Shown piece by piece: positions 46,399-54,654 of a stretch of 64,000 bases of DNA. The translations under genes were made by a program, and so were the position numbers. The number at the start of each line of letters is the position of its first letter. The stretch's first letter is position 1. The notes under the pieces are model-generated. The model searched no databases. It was given only the letters and a program-made list of their open reading frames with translations, and was not told the origin of the DNA. This DNA is from Nocardioides sp. Arc9.136 (lineage in GTDB: Bacteria > Actinomycetota > Actinomycetes > Propionibacteriales > Nocardioidaceae): contig NZ_CP113431.1 of NCBI RefSeq assembly GCF_030506255.1, positions 496,001 through 560,000 on the forward strand, given 5' to 3'.

Positions 46399-47781
46399 TC
46401 AGGGGCGGTCGCGCAGGGCGGCGTACGCCTCACGCACGTGCGGGGTGGGGTCGGCCTCGAGCAGCCGGGTGCCCGGCAGTGGCCAGGTGGGCGGGGCGTC
46501 GGTGCCGGCGAGGGCCCAGGCGGCCTGCCGGGCGGCGCCGAGGGCGACGTACTCCCCGGGCGGCGGGAGCGTGACCGGGCGGCCGAGGACGGCCGGGGCG
46601 AGCGCCTGCAGGGCGGGGCTGCGGGTGGCGCCACCGACGAGCAGCACGCGGCGCGGGTCGGTGCCGGTGGCGGCGACGAGCTGGTCGACGGCGTCGGCGA
46701 GGGAGCAGAGCAGGGCCTCGTACGCCGCGCGCGCCAGGTCGGCGCGGGTGGTGGCCGGCGTGAGCCCGGTCCAGGTTCCGGTGGCGGCGGGACGGTTCGG
46801 GGTGCGCTCGCCGCCGTAGTACGGCAGGAGGGTGACCCCGCCGGCGCCCGGCGTGGAGGCCAGGGCGAGGTCGGCGAGCCCGGCGTGGTCGACGTCGAGC
46901 CAGCGGGCCTGGAGGTCGAGGATCCCGGCGGCGTTCATCGTGGTGACCATCGGCAGGAAGCCGCCGCTGGCGTCGGCGAAGCCGGTCAGCACGCCCCTGC
47001 CGTCGGCCACCGGCGTCGCGCTGATCGCGGAGGCGACCCCGGAGGTGCCGATCGAGAGCAGGACGTCGCCCGGCTCGAGCGCCATGCCGAGGGCGGCGGC
47101 CATGTTGTCGCCGGTGCCGCCGGCCAGCACCGCGCCGGTCGCGGTCTCCCCGGCGACGGCGCCCGGCGCCACGACGCGCGGGAGCGCGAAGGGCCGGCCG
47201 AGCGCGGCCTCGGCGAGGTCGGGACGCCAGCGGCCCTCCGGGGTGGCGAAGTAGCCGGTGCCCGACGCGTCGCCGCCGTCGGTGAATGCCTCGGTGCCGG
47301 GCGCCGCGACGTGCCGCGACAGGTAGTCGTGGGGGAGCAGCACCTGCGCGACCCGGGCGGCGTTCTCCGGCTCGGCGTCGCGCAGCCAACGCAGCTTGGT
47401 GGAGGTGAACGAGGCGACCAGCACGCTGCCGATCGCGTCGGCGCACGCCTGTGGCCCGCCCATCTCGGCGATCAGCTCGGCGGCGGCCGACGCGGAGCGG
47501 GTGTCGTTCCAGAGCAGCGCGTCGCGGACCGGCTCGCCGGCCTCGTCGAGGGCGACCATGCCGTGCTGCTGGCCGCCGATCGCCACCGCGGCGACCTCGC
47601 CGGCCCGCGCGCCGAGGCCGGCGACGGCCTCGTCGTACGCCGCGGGCCACGCCCGCGGGTCGACCTCGGTGCCGGGCGGGTGGGCGACCGAGCGGCTGTC
47701 GACGACGGTGCCGTCGGCGGCGTCGACGAGCAGCGTCTTGGTGGACTGGGTCGAGGTGTCGACGCCGAGGACGAGGGTCAC
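46399..47781 (-). CDS. xylB: Xylulokinase
   Basis: 460 residues from a GTG at 47781. FGGY-kinase features: [19 protein letters not shown] at the N-terminus, [30 protein letters not shown], the [12 protein letters not shown] loop, ILSIGTSG-like LLSIGTSGV, and [25 protein letters not shown] for ATP binding. It phosphorylates D-xylulose to enter the pentose phosphate pathway. The start appears leaderless, with TACTTA 8 nt upstream inside an operator-like dyad. Confidence 0.95.
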   Translation of the reverse strand: MTLVLGVDTSTQSTKTLLVDAADGTVVDSRSVAHPPGTEVDPRAWPAAYDEAVAGLGARAGEVAAVAIGGQQHGMVALDEAGEPVRDALLWNDTRSASAAAELIAEMGGPQACADAIGSVLVASFTSTKLRWLRDAEPENAARVAQVLLPHDYLSRHVAAPGTEAFTDGGDASGTGYFATPEGRWRPDLAEAALGRPFALPRVVAPGAVAGETATGAVLAGGTGDNMAAALGMALEPGDVLLSIGTSGVASAISATPVADGRGVLTGFADASGGFLPMVTTMNAAGILDLQARWLDVDHAGLADLALASTPGAGGVTLLPYYGGERTPNRPAATGTWTGLTPATTRADLARAAYEALLCSLADAVDQLVAATGTDPRRVLLVGGATRSPALQALAPAVLGRPVTLPPPGEYVALGAARQAAWALAGTDAPPTWPLPGTRLLEADPTPHVREAYAALRDRP

Positions 47782-47791
47782 CCGGCTATTA

Positions 47792-47808
47792 AGTACGACA
47801 CTCGAACT
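47792..47808 (-). promoter_or_regulatory. Operator dyad at the xylB promoter
   Basis: AGTACGA-CAC-TCGAACT is a 7-3-7 inverted repeat with one mismatch. It overlaps the -10-like TACTTA (47795-47790 on the minus strand), which is 8 nt before the GTG. It shares CACTCGAAC with the site before xylG, so the same ROK protein may bind both. Confidence 0.65.
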
Positions 47809-47812
47809 AATG

Positions 47813-48760
47813 TCAACGGTCGGGCGTGATCGTGACCTCGCTGGTCCACCGGTAGGTCTCCCCGGGGCGCAGGACCGCCGAGGGCCACTCCGGGTGGTGC
47901 GGGGTGTCGGGGTGCAGCTGGGGCTCGATCGCGATGCCGGCGTACGGCGCGTGCGGCGGGCGGTCGAAGGCCCCGGCGGTGTAGACCTGCACGCCGGGCT
48001 GGTCGGCGGCGAGCTCCAGCACCAGGCCGTGGCCGCGCAGCCGGGCCACCTCGCGGAGCGGACCTCCGGGGGACCAGCCGTTCTCGCACCCGCGGACCAC
48101 GAAGGGGTGGTCCAGGTCGCCGGGCCGGCCGCCCGACCGGAGGTCGAAGCGCGTGCCGGCGACGTCGGCGACCTCCCCGGTCGGCACGCCGTCGGTGACC
48201 GGGAGGTAGGCGTCCGCGTGCAGCGTCAGCTCGTGGTCGGCCGCCGTCTCCCCGCCGAGGCGGTAGTAGGCGTGGCTGGACAGCGAGACCACCGTCGGGG
48301 CGTCGGTCCTCGCGGCGTACGACGTCCGCAGGGTGCGGTCCCGCACCTCGAAGCGAGCGCGCACCGTCACCGTGCCGGGGAACCCCTGGTCGCCGTCCGG
48401 GCTGACCAGCTCCAGCTCGGCGGAGGTCGGGCTGGAGGCGACGACGGCCCAGGTGCGCCGGTCGTAGCCGTCCGGGCCGCCGTGCAGGGTGTGCCCGCGG
48501 TCGTTGATGGGCAGCTGGTGCGTCGTGCCGTCGACGACCAGCTCGCCGCGCGCGACCCGGTTGGCGTACCGGCCCACGGTCGCGCCGAGGTAGCGGTCGT
48601 CGTCGAGGTGGTCGGCCACCCGCGGCAGCCCGAGGACGACGTCACGCCACGCGCCCCCGCCGTCGCGGGCGCGCAGCCGGTGGACGCGGGCGCCGAGCGG
48701 GGCGAGGGCGAGGTGGAGGTCGTCGCTGTGCAGCTCGATCAGCTGCTCGTGGTCGGTCAC
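47813..48760 (-). CDS. galM: Aldose 1-epimerase (mutarotase)
   Basis: 315 residues. Family motifs: YLGATVGRYANRVARGELVVDG, PINDRGHTLHGGPDGYDRRTW with the conserved His, SLSSHAYYRLGG carrying the catalytic His, and the late Glu region GIAIEPQLHPDTPHHPEW. It equilibrates alpha and beta anomers of aldoses and here would supply the xylose anomer used by XylA. It lies upstream of xylB on the same strand, 31 bp away, but xylB has its own promoter in the gap. Confidence 0.92.
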   Translation of the reverse strand: MTDHEQLIELHSDDLHLALAPLGARVHRLRARDGGGAWRDVVLGLPRVADHLDDDRYLGATVGRYANRVARGELVVDGTTHQLPINDRGHTLHGGPDGYDRRTWAVVASSPTSAELELVSPDGDQGFPGTVTVRARFEVRDRTLRTSYAARTDAPTVVSLSSHAYYRLGGETAADHELTLHADAYLPVTDGVPTGEVADVAGTRFDLRSGGRPGDLDHPFVVRGCENGWSPGGPLREVARLRGHGLVLELAADQPGVQVYTAGAFDRPPHAPYAGIAIEPQLHPDTPHHPEWPSAVLRPGETYRWTSEVTITPDR

Positions 48761-48774
48761 GGGCGCCGAGGGTA
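48761..48774 (-). promoter_or_regulatory. Leaderless -10 (TACCCT) for galM
   Basis: TACCCT (48774-48769) lies 8 nt before the GTG at 48760 on the minus strand, with no ribosome site between. Confidence 0.5.
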
Positions 48775-48800
48775 GGCCCCCGTGACCGACGAGCCGTCGG

Positions 48801-49277
48801 TCAGGCGGGGTACTGCCCGCCGACCGGGCCGCGCAGCGCGCGGTAGCCGACGAAGCCGAGGCCGAGCATCGTCAGGGCGAGGACGAGGTGCAGCCAGTTG
48901 TCGGCGTTGTTCAGCGGCACGAAGTTCGCGTCGCTGCCGTGGCCGATCGCGAGGCCGTAGACCCACAGCAGGAGGTAGACCAGGCCGCCGCCGGCGAGGT
49001 ACGCCGCGGAGGCGGTGGCCTTGCGGGCCACGGCGAGCCCGACGACGCCGAAGAGCAGGTGGACGACGTTGTGCAGGACCGAGACCTGGAAGACGCCGAG
49101 GAGCTTCGCGTGGCTCTCGTGGCCGGCGATCTCGAGCTGGTCGTAGTTCGTCGTGATGCCGGGGATGAAGCCGGCGATGCCGACGAGCAGGAAGACCGCG
49201 CCGTACACGAGCGCGGCGGTGCGGAGGAACGGGACGGCCTTGGACGGTCCGGCCGGGCCGGTGTGGGTGGCATCCAT
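48801..49277 (-). CDS. DUF4383-family membrane protein
   Basis: 158 residues from the ATG at 49277 (GGAAGGAG upstream). Four membrane helices: TAALVYGAVFLLVGIAGFIPGI, LHNVVHLLFGVVGLAVA, AAYLAGGGLVYLLLWVYGLAIG, LHLVLALTMLGLGFVGY. The NVVHLLFGVVGL and NNADNWLHLVLA segments are characteristic of the actinobacterial DUF4383 family. No function is known. It is divergent from another small membrane protein gene at 49426. Confidence 0.85.
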   Translation of the reverse strand: MDATHTGPAGPSKAVPFLRTAALVYGAVFLLVGIAGFIPGITTNYDQLEIAGHESHAKLLGVFQVSVLHNVVHLLFGVVGLAVARKATASAAYLAGGGLVYLLLWVYGLAIGHGSDANFVPLNNADNWLHLVLALTMLGLGFVGYRALRGPVGGQYPA

Positions 49278-49425
49278 CACGGGCTCCTTCCTTGATCGGG
49301 TCGGGGACATACCGGGGGTACCCCGCGGCCGCACGACCAGCCCCACCCCGGCGGGGAGGAGTGCGCCGGGCACTCCCTGGGCACCGCCCGGAGGACTTCA
49401 CGAACCGTCTCAGGAGGACATGCAC

Positions 49426-49920
49426 ATGGCACAGCTGGTGCTCGGGCTGTGGGCGGCCACGGCGTTCTTTGGTGCCTACATGTTCAGCTTCACCCTCGGC
49501 GCGGCCCGCTCGCGGGCCGAGGCCGAGCCCGGTCAGCTCACGAGCAAGCTGCCGCCGTTCGCCACGTTCGTGCACCCGCTCTTCGGGCTCGCCGGGCTGG
49601 CGCTGTGGATCGCCTACCTCGCCGCGGGCCAGCAGTCGCTGGCGTGGATCACCCTGGTCGTGCTGATCGCCGGCGCCGGCATCGGCGACGTCCTGCTGGT
49701 CAAGACGCTGGGCTCCCGCAAGGACGCCGAGCACACTGTCGAGGACCGGATCCCGACCTCGGCGATGGCGATCCACGGCATCCTCGCCGTCGCCACGATC
49801 GGCGCCGTGCTGCTGGTCTGCCTCGGCGTGGACAGCCAGGAGGGCGACGACGACGCCGACTTCGGCAAGACCATGGCGCCGGTCGTCCAGCCCGTCCAGC
49901 CCGTCCAGGTCGCGCGATGA
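49426..49920 (+). CDS. Small membrane protein of unknown function
   Basis: 164 residues from the ATG at 49426, with AGGAGG 8 nt upstream; another ATG at 49420 is too close to that site. Four hydrophobic segments (LVLGLWAATAFFGAYMFSF, FVHPLFGLAGLALWIAYLAAG, AWITLVVLIAGAGIGDVLLV, MAIHGILAVATIGAVLLVCLGV) suggest an integral membrane protein with an acidic tail ending in repeated QPV triplets. I do not recognise the family. It overlaps the next gene by 4 nt and so forms an operon with the DUF3140 protein. Confidence 0.8.
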   Translation: MAQLVLGLWAATAFFGAYMFSFTLGAARSRAEAEPGQLTSKLPPFATFVHPLFGLAGLALWIAYLAAGQQSLAWITLVVLIAGAGIGDVLLVKTLGSRKDAEHTVEDRIPTSAMAIHGILAVATIGAVLLVCLGVDSQEGDDDADFGKTMAPVVQPVQPVQVAR

Positions 49921-50252
49921 GCGCCGAGGGCCTCGACGAGGTCTGGGACGACTGGAAGGAGGCGGTCAACATGACCGCCTCGGAGCTGGAGTCGTGGCTG
50001 GAGAGCGACGACTCCCGGCGCGTCGGCCAGAAGTCCGGCGGCGGCGAGTCCACCGGCCACAAGTCGGGGAAGCGCATCGTGGGGATCCTGCGCACCAAGA
50101 AGGGCGACCTGACCGACGCCGACGTCGCGCACATGCGCAAGGTCGTCGGCTACGTGCACCGCCACCTCGCCCAGGGGCCGGACAAGGACGTCGAGCACAG
50201 CGACTGGCGCTACTCGCTGATGAACTGGGGCCACGACCCGACGAAGGGGTGA
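49917..50252 (+). CDS. DUF3140-family protein
   Basis: 111 residues; its ATG overlaps the preceding stop (ATGA). The sequence DEVWDDWKEAVNMTASELESWLESDDSRRVGQKSGGGESTGHKSGKRIVGILRTKK and the ending DVEHSDWRYSLMNWGHDPTK match the small, soluble DUF3140 family, sometimes described as DNA-binding on the basis of its charged middle; that role is not established. The gene ends 9 bp from the convergent kynureninase gene. Confidence 0.88.
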   Translation: MSAEGLDEVWDDWKEAVNMTASELESWLESDDSRRVGQKSGGGESTGHKSGKRIVGILRTKKGDLTDADVAHMRKVVGYVHRHLAQGPDKDVEHSDWRYSLMNWGHDPTKG

Positions 50253-50261
50253 CCCGCCCGC

Positions 50262-51488
50262 TCAGGCGGTGAGCTCCCCGAGCGCGGTGGCCACGGCGTC
50301 GATCCCCCGCTCGACCTCGACGAAGCTCGTGCTGAGCGGGGAGAGCCCGACCCGGAGGCCCGACGGCGGCCGGAAGTCGGGCACGACCCCCCGCTGCCAG
50401 AGCAGGGCGGTCACCTCCCGGAATGCCGGGTGCTCGAGCATCACGTGCGCCCCGCGCCCGGCGGGGTCCCGCGGGCTCGCCAGCCGGACGCCGTACGTCG
50501 CCAGCCGCTCGTCGGCGAGCGCGACCGCGTGCTCGGTCAGCGCCATCGCCTTCGCGCGGACCGCCGGCATGCCGGCCTCCTCGACGAGGTCGAGCATCGC
50601 CTGCAGCGGCTGCATCGCGAGCACCGGCGGGGTCCCGGTGAGCATCCGCCGGATGCCGGGGGCGGGCTCGTAGCCCGGCCCCATCGCGAACGGGTCGGCG
50701 TGGCCCATCCAGCCCCACAGCGGCTGCTGGACCTCCGGCACCAGGTCGGCGCGGACGTAGGCGAAGGCGGGGGAGCCGGGGCCGCCGTTGAGGTACTTGT
50801 AGGTGCAGCCGACCGCGAGGTCCGCGCCCCACGCGTCGAGCTCGACCTCGACCGACCCGGCCGAGTGGCTGAGGTCCCAGACGACGAGCGCGCCGGCGTC
50901 GTGGACCAGGGTGGTGAGCGCCGCCCCGTCGGCCACGTGGCCGGACCGGAACGCGACGTGGCTGAGCAGCACCAGGGCCGTCCGCGGGCCGAGCGCAGGC
51001 ACGAGGTCGTCGGCGGTGACGCCGGCGTCGGGGTGCGCCTCGACCCAGCGGACCTCGAGCCCGCACTCGGCGGCGACCCCCTCGACCAGGTAGCGGTCGG
51101 TGGGGAAGTTGTCGCGGTCGACGACCACCTCGCGCCGGCCGGGCCGCGCGTCAACGGCCGCCCGCAGGAGCTTGTAGAGCAGCACCGAGGTCGAGTCGCC
51201 GACGACGACCTGGCCGGGGCCGGCGCCGAGGACCACCCGGCCGAGCCGGTCGCCGACCCGCGTCGGCTCGTCCATCCAGGACTCGTCCCAGCTGCGGATC
51301 AGCCGGTCGCCCCACGCGCCCTCGACGAACTCCGCCAGCCGCCCCGCCACGGTCGCCACCGGCCGGCCCAGCGAGTTGCCGTCGAGGTAGGCGACCACCG
51401 AGGGGTCCTCGGCGCCGACGAAGCGGGAGCGGTACGCCGCGAGCGGGTCGCGCGCGTCGAGCTCGGCCGACGTCGGCCGCGCGCTCAC
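50262..51488 (-). CDS. kynU: Kynureninase
   Basis: 408 residues from a GTG that overlaps the kynA stop (GTGA), so the pair is translationally coupled. Fold type I PLP enzyme: YLDGNSLGRP at the N-terminus, VGDSTSVLLYKLLRAA, LSHVAFRSGHVAD, VWDLSHSAGSVEVELDAWGADLAVGCTYKYLNGGPGSPAF with the PLP Lys in TYKYLNGG. It cleaves kynurenine to anthranilate and alanine. Kynurenine formamidase, the step between TDO and this enzyme, is not in the window. Confidence 0.95.
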   Translation of the reverse strand: MSARPTSAELDARDPLAAYRSRFVGAEDPSVVAYLDGNSLGRPVATVAGRLAEFVEGAWGDRLIRSWDESWMDEPTRVGDRLGRVVLGAGPGQVVVGDSTSVLLYKLLRAAVDARPGRREVVVDRDNFPTDRYLVEGVAAECGLEVRWVEAHPDAGVTADDLVPALGPRTALVLLSHVAFRSGHVADGAALTTLVHDAGALVVWDLSHSAGSVEVELDAWGADLAVGCTYKYLNGGPGSPAFAYVRADLVPEVQQPLWGWMGHADPFAMGPGYEPAPGIRRMLTGTPPVLAMQPLQAMLDLVEEAGMPAVRAKAMALTEHAVALADERLATYGVRLASPRDPAGRGAHVMLEHPAFREVTALLWQRGVVPDFRPPSGLRVGLSPLSTSFVEVERGIDAVATALGELTA

Positions 51489-52354
51489 GCGCCCACCTCG
51501 CTGCGCACGGCGTACAGCTCGGGGAAGAAGGTGAGGTCCAGCGCCCGGCGCAGGAAGTCGACGCCGGAGGACCCGCCGGTGCCGCGCTGGAAGCCGATGG
51601 TCCGCTGCACGGTCCGCAGGTGCCGGAAGCGCCACTCCTGGACGTCGTCCTCGAGGTCGACGAGGTCCTCGCACGCCTCGTAGAGGCCCCAGGGCAGGTC
51701 GCGCTCCTCGTAGACCCGCCGGAAGACCGGCACCAGGTCCTCGCGGAAGGTCCACGGCTCCCGGACGTCGCGCTCCAGCACGTCGGCCGGCACGGCGAGG
51801 CCCTGGCGGGCGAGCAGCCGCAGGAACGCGTCGTACAGCGTGGGCTCCTCCAGCAGCGTGGACAGCAGGGCGTGCGCCTCGGGCTCGGACTCGAAGACCC
51901 GCAGCATGCCGGGCGCCTTGTTGCCCAGCAGGAACTCGACCGCGCGGTACTGGTGGGACTGGAACCCCGAGCTGCTGCCGAGGGCGCCGCGGAACTCGGA
52001 GTACTCCCGCGGCGTGAGCGTCGCGAGCACCGACCACTGCTGGATCAGCGTGCGCATCGTCGCCTTGACCCGGGCCAGGCACTTCAGCGCCGGGGCGAGC
52101 TGGTCGCGGTCCATCAGCGCCCGCGCCTCGCGCAGCTCGTGGAGCACCAGCTTCAGCCACAGCTCGGAGGTCTGGTGCTGGATGATGAAGAGCAGCTCGT
52201 CGTGGTGCTCGGGCCGGCTGCGTGGGTGCTGGGCCGCGAGCAGCCGGTCCAGGTCGAGGTAGCGGCCGTAGCTCATCGCGCCGTGGAAGTCGGTGCGCAC
52301 ACCCGCCTCGAGCGGCCGCGTGGCCGAGGGGTGCTCGTGGGTGTCCGGGGTCAT
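51485..52354 (-). CDS. kynA: Tryptophan 2,3-dioxygenase
   Basis: 289 residues from the ATG at 52354. Family features: MSYGRYLDLDRLLAAQHPRS, HHDELLFIIQHQTSELWLKLVLHELREA with the active-site His, SSGFQSHQYRAVEFLLGNK and the haem-ligand region DLVDLEDDVQEWRFRHLRTVQRTIGFQRGTGGSSGVDFLRRAL. It is a cytoplasmic haem enzyme that opens the indole ring of tryptophan to N-formylkynurenine. It precedes kynU with a 4-nt overlap and appears to be transcribed from a leaderless promoter. Confidence 0.96.
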   Translation of the reverse strand: MTPDTHEHPSATRPLEAGVRTDFHGAMSYGRYLDLDRLLAAQHPRSRPEHHDELLFIIQHQTSELWLKLVLHELREARALMDRDQLAPALKCLARVKATMRTLIQQWSVLATLTPREYSEFRGALGSSSGFQSHQYRAVEFLLGNKAPGMLRVFESEPEAHALLSTLLEEPTLYDAFLRLLARQGLAVPADVLERDVREPWTFREDLVPVFRRVYEERDLPWGLYEACEDLVDLEDDVQEWRFRHLRTVQRTIGFQRGTGGSSGVDFLRRALDLTFFPELYAVRSEVGA

Positions 52355-52367
52355 GCGGGCGACGGTA
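52355..52367 (-). promoter_or_regulatory. Leaderless -10 (TACCGT) for kynA
   Basis: TACCGT (52367-52362) is followed by 7 nt and the ATG at 52354 on the minus strand. No ribosome site is present. Confidence 0.6.
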
Positions 52368-52492
52368 TCCCCGCCGGGTGCTCGCGTCGCGCTGGTCCTC
52401 CGCCGACGGCTCCCTCCGCGCAGTGCGCCCCCCATGGCCCTGCGCAGCCTCCCCGGACGGGAGCCGTCGACGGACGAGTCCTCCCCGGGCCG

Positions 52493-52518
52493 CGGACGGT
52501 TGAAACGTCTACCGTCCG
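52493..52518 (-). terminator. Hairpin across the stop codon of the methyltransferase gene
   Basis: CGGACGGT and ACCGTCCG form an 8-bp perfect stem with a 10-nt loop; the stop codon (52509-52511) lies at the loop edge. It could end the methyltransferase transcript before kynA. Confidence 0.45.
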
Positions 52519-53276
52519 AGCACGGCGCAGCCGCCCACCTCGTCGTCGAGGACGATCTCGGTCCGCAGGCCCGCGGCGCGCAGCAGCGCGGCCGAGCGCT
52601 CCGCCTGGTGGCGACCGGTCTCGACCAGCACGGTCGCGCCGGGCGCCAGCCACGGCGTCGCGCCGGCGGCCACCCGGCGCTGGACGTCGAGGCCGTCGCC
52701 ACCGCCGTCGAGGGCCACGCGGTGCTCGTGGTCGCGCGCCTCGGGCGGCATCAGGGCGACGTCGCCGGTCGGGACGTACGGCGCGTTCGCGACCAGCACG
52801 TCCACCCGGCCGAGCAGGTGGCGCGGCAGGGCGTCGAAGAGGTCGCCCTCGTGCACCGTGGCCGGGGGCAGGTTCCGCCGCGCGCAGGCGACGGCCGCCG
52901 GGTCGAGGTCAGCCGCGTGCACGTCGGCGTCGGGCCGGGCCGCGCGGACGGCGGCGGCCACCGCGCCGGAGCCGCAGCACAGGTCGACGACCACCGCGCC
53001 GGCCGCGCGCCGCGCCAGCCGGTCGAGCGCGAGCCGCACCAGCAGCGTCGTACGCCGCCGGGGGACGAAGACGCCCGGCTCGACCACCACCCGCAGCCCG
53101 GCGAACTCCGCCCACCCCAGCACCTGCTCCAGCGGGAGGCCGGCGACGCGGGCCGCGACGAGGCGGTCGAGGTCGGTGGCGTCGGCGGCCTGGCCGACCA
53201 GCAGCTCGGCCTCCTCCTCGGCGAAGACGCACCCGGCGGCGCGCAGCCGCGCCACCACGGTGCTCGCCGTCGTCAT
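52509..53276 (-). CDS. PrmC-related putative protein-(glutamine-N5) methyltransferase
   Basis: 255 residues from the ATG at 53276. It has the HemK/PrmC layout: N-terminal helical part with GLPLEQVLGWAEFAGLRVVVEPGVFVPRRRTTLLV, SAM motif VVDLCCGSGAVAAAV, ADLDPAAVACARRN, and catalytic loop VLVANAPYVPTG. True PrmC has NPPY in this loop; NAPY is characteristic of a separate actinobacterial branch (PrmC-related, substrate unknown). The gene is not next to prfA, which also speaks against PrmC itself. Confidence 0.85.
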   Translation of the reverse strand: MTTASTVVARLRAAGCVFAEEEAELLVGQAADATDLDRLVAARVAGLPLEQVLGWAEFAGLRVVVEPGVFVPRRRTTLLVRLALDRLARRAAGAVVVDLCCGSGAVAAAVRAARPDADVHAADLDPAAVACARRNLPPATVHEGDLFDALPRHLLGRVDVLVANAPYVPTGDVALMPPEARDHEHRVALDGGGDGLDVQRRVAAGATPWLAPGATVLVETGRHQAERSAALLRAAGLRTEIVLDDEVGGCAVLGR

Positions 53277-53302
53277 GCCGTCATTGTGACGGCTGCCCGC
53301 AG

Positions 53303-53322
53303 AACTGGAACGCGTTACAGTT
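53303..53322 (+). promoter_or_regulatory. TetR/KstR-type operator over the leaderless OYE promoter
   Basis: AACTGGAACGCGTTACAGTT is a 20-bp dyad with one mismatched pair and contains TNNAACNNGTTNNA (53306-53319), the consensus I know for KstR. It overlaps the -10 TACAGT (53316-53321), which is 7 nt before the GTG at 53329. Confidence 0.65.
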
Positions 53323-53328
53323 TCGCGG

Positions 53329-54525
53329 GTGACCGCTCCCGACGTCTTCGCCCCCGCCACCCTCGGCCCGGTGCGCCTGCGCAACCGGACGGTCAAGGCC
53401 GCGACGTTCGAGGGCCGCACCCCGCAGGGGCAGGTCACCGACGAGCTCATCGACTACCACCTCGCGCCGGTCCGTGGCGGCGTGGCGCTGACCACGGTGG
53501 CCTACCTGGCGGTGGCGCCCGAGGGGCGCACCCACCGCGAGGTGATCGTGGTCGGGGAGGACACCCTCGCCGGGCTGGCCCGGCTCGCCGACGCCGTGCA
53601 CGCCGAGGGTGCCGCGATCGCGGGCCAGGTGGGCCACGCGGGCCCGGTGGCCAACGGCCGCTCCAACGGCGTCCGGGCGATCGCCGCCAGCGGCATGCCG
53701 AGCCCGCTGTCGATGCAGATGATCCGGTCGGCGACCGAGGCCGACCTGACCCGGGTGACCCGGGCGTACGTCGCCGCCGCGCGCACGTTGATCCGCGCCG
53801 GGTTCGACGTGCTCGAGCTGCACATGGCGCACAGCTACCTCATCTCCTCCTTCCTCGCGCCCGGCCTCAACCGCCGCGGGGACCGCTGGGGCGGCTCGCT
53901 GGAGAACCGTGCCCGCCTCGCCCGCCAGGTCGCCCGCGCGGTCCGCGACGAGGTCGGCGACGAGGTCGCGGTGACCGCGAAGGTGTCCACCTCCGACGGC
54001 TTCAAGGGCGGGGTCACCACCGAGGCCGGGCTCGAGGTGACGCGGCTGCTCGAGGCCGACGGCAACCTCGACGCGCTCCAGCTCTCCGGTGGCAGCTCGC
54101 TGATGAACCCGATGTACCTCTTCCGCGGCGGCACCCCGGTCGCGGAGTTCGCCGCCGCCATGCCGCTGCCGGTGCGGCTCGGGATGCGCACGCCGGTCGG
54201 CCGGTCGTTCATGAAGTCCTATGAGTTCCACGAGGGCTACTTCCGCGACAAGGCCCTGCGGTTCCGTGAGGCGCTGTCGATGCCGCTGATGTTCCTCGGC
54301 GGGGTCAACCGGCTGGAGACGATGCAGCAGGCGATGGCCGACGGCTTCGAGTACGTCGCCCTGGGCCGCGCCCTGCTCCGCGAGCCGGACCTGCTGGCGC
54401 GGATGCAGGCCGGCCGCGCCGTCGAGGGCGTCTGCATCCACTGCAACCGGTGCATGCCCACCATCTACGCCGACGGCGGCACTCGCTGCCCGGTCGCCCT
54501 CGAGCTGACCGCCTCGCCTGCCTGA
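53329..54525 (+). CDS. NADH:flavin oxidoreductase, Old Yellow Enzyme family
   Basis: 398 residues from a leaderless GTG. The FMN barrel is clear: LGPVRLRNRTVKAATFEGRTPQGQVTDELIDYH, GQVGHAGPVANGR, FDVLELHMAHSYLISSFLAPGLNRRGDRWGGSLENRARLA, and a C-terminal phosphate site near YVALGRALLREPDL. The tail carries CIHCNRCM and a later Cys (TRCPVA), reminiscent of the Fe-S cluster motif of 2,4-dienoyl-CoA reductases, although the second FAD domain is absent. It probably reduces an activated C=C bond in a lipid- or steroid-like substrate. Confidence 0.88.
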   Translation: MTAPDVFAPATLGPVRLRNRTVKAATFEGRTPQGQVTDELIDYHLAPVRGGVALTTVAYLAVAPEGRTHREVIVVGEDTLAGLARLADAVHAEGAAIAGQVGHAGPVANGRSNGVRAIAASGMPSPLSMQMIRSATEADLTRVTRAYVAAARTLIRAGFDVLELHMAHSYLISSFLAPGLNRRGDRWGGSLENRARLARQVARAVRDEVGDEVAVTAKVSTSDGFKGGVTTEAGLEVTRLLEADGNLDALQLSGGSSLMNPMYLFRGGTPVAEFAAAMPLPVRLGMRTPVGRSFMKSYEFHEGYFRDKALRFREALSMPLMFLGGVNRLETMQQAMADGFEYVALGRALLREPDLLARMQAGRAVEGVCIHCNRCMPTIYADGGTRCPVALELTASPA

Positions 54526-54529
54526 GCGG

Positions 54530-54603
54530 CTTGTAACGCGCTGTTCGACGATCTACCGCGCCGACCGATCGACGCGGTAGACCCGCGAACGGCGCGTTGC
54601 AAG
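54530..54603 (+). terminator. Long RNA hairpin after the OYE gene
   Basis: CTTGTAACGCGCTGTTCG (54530-54547) pairs with CGAACGGCGCGTTGCAAG (54586-54603); both departures from identity are G-U pairs in the plus-strand RNA. Inside, TCTACCGCG (54552-54560) pairs perfectly with CGCGGTAGA (54573-54581). The 27-bp two-part stem begins 4 nt after the stop. It is a likely terminator, longer than needed for that alone. Confidence 0.75.
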
Positions 54604-54629
54604 CAACGTCGGCGACCCTTCCGCAAATC

Positions 54630-54643
54630 TAGAACGTGTTCTA
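54630..54643 (+). promoter_or_regulatory. KstR-type operator TAGAACGTGTTCTA
   Basis: A perfect 14-bp palindrome except for the central GT step, matching TNNAACNNGTTNNA. It abuts the -10-like TAAGTT (54642-54647), which is 7 nt before the ATG at 54655. A TetR-family repressor bound here would block the DapB-like/SDR operon. Confidence 0.75.
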
Positions 54644-54654
54644 AGTTGTGCCCC

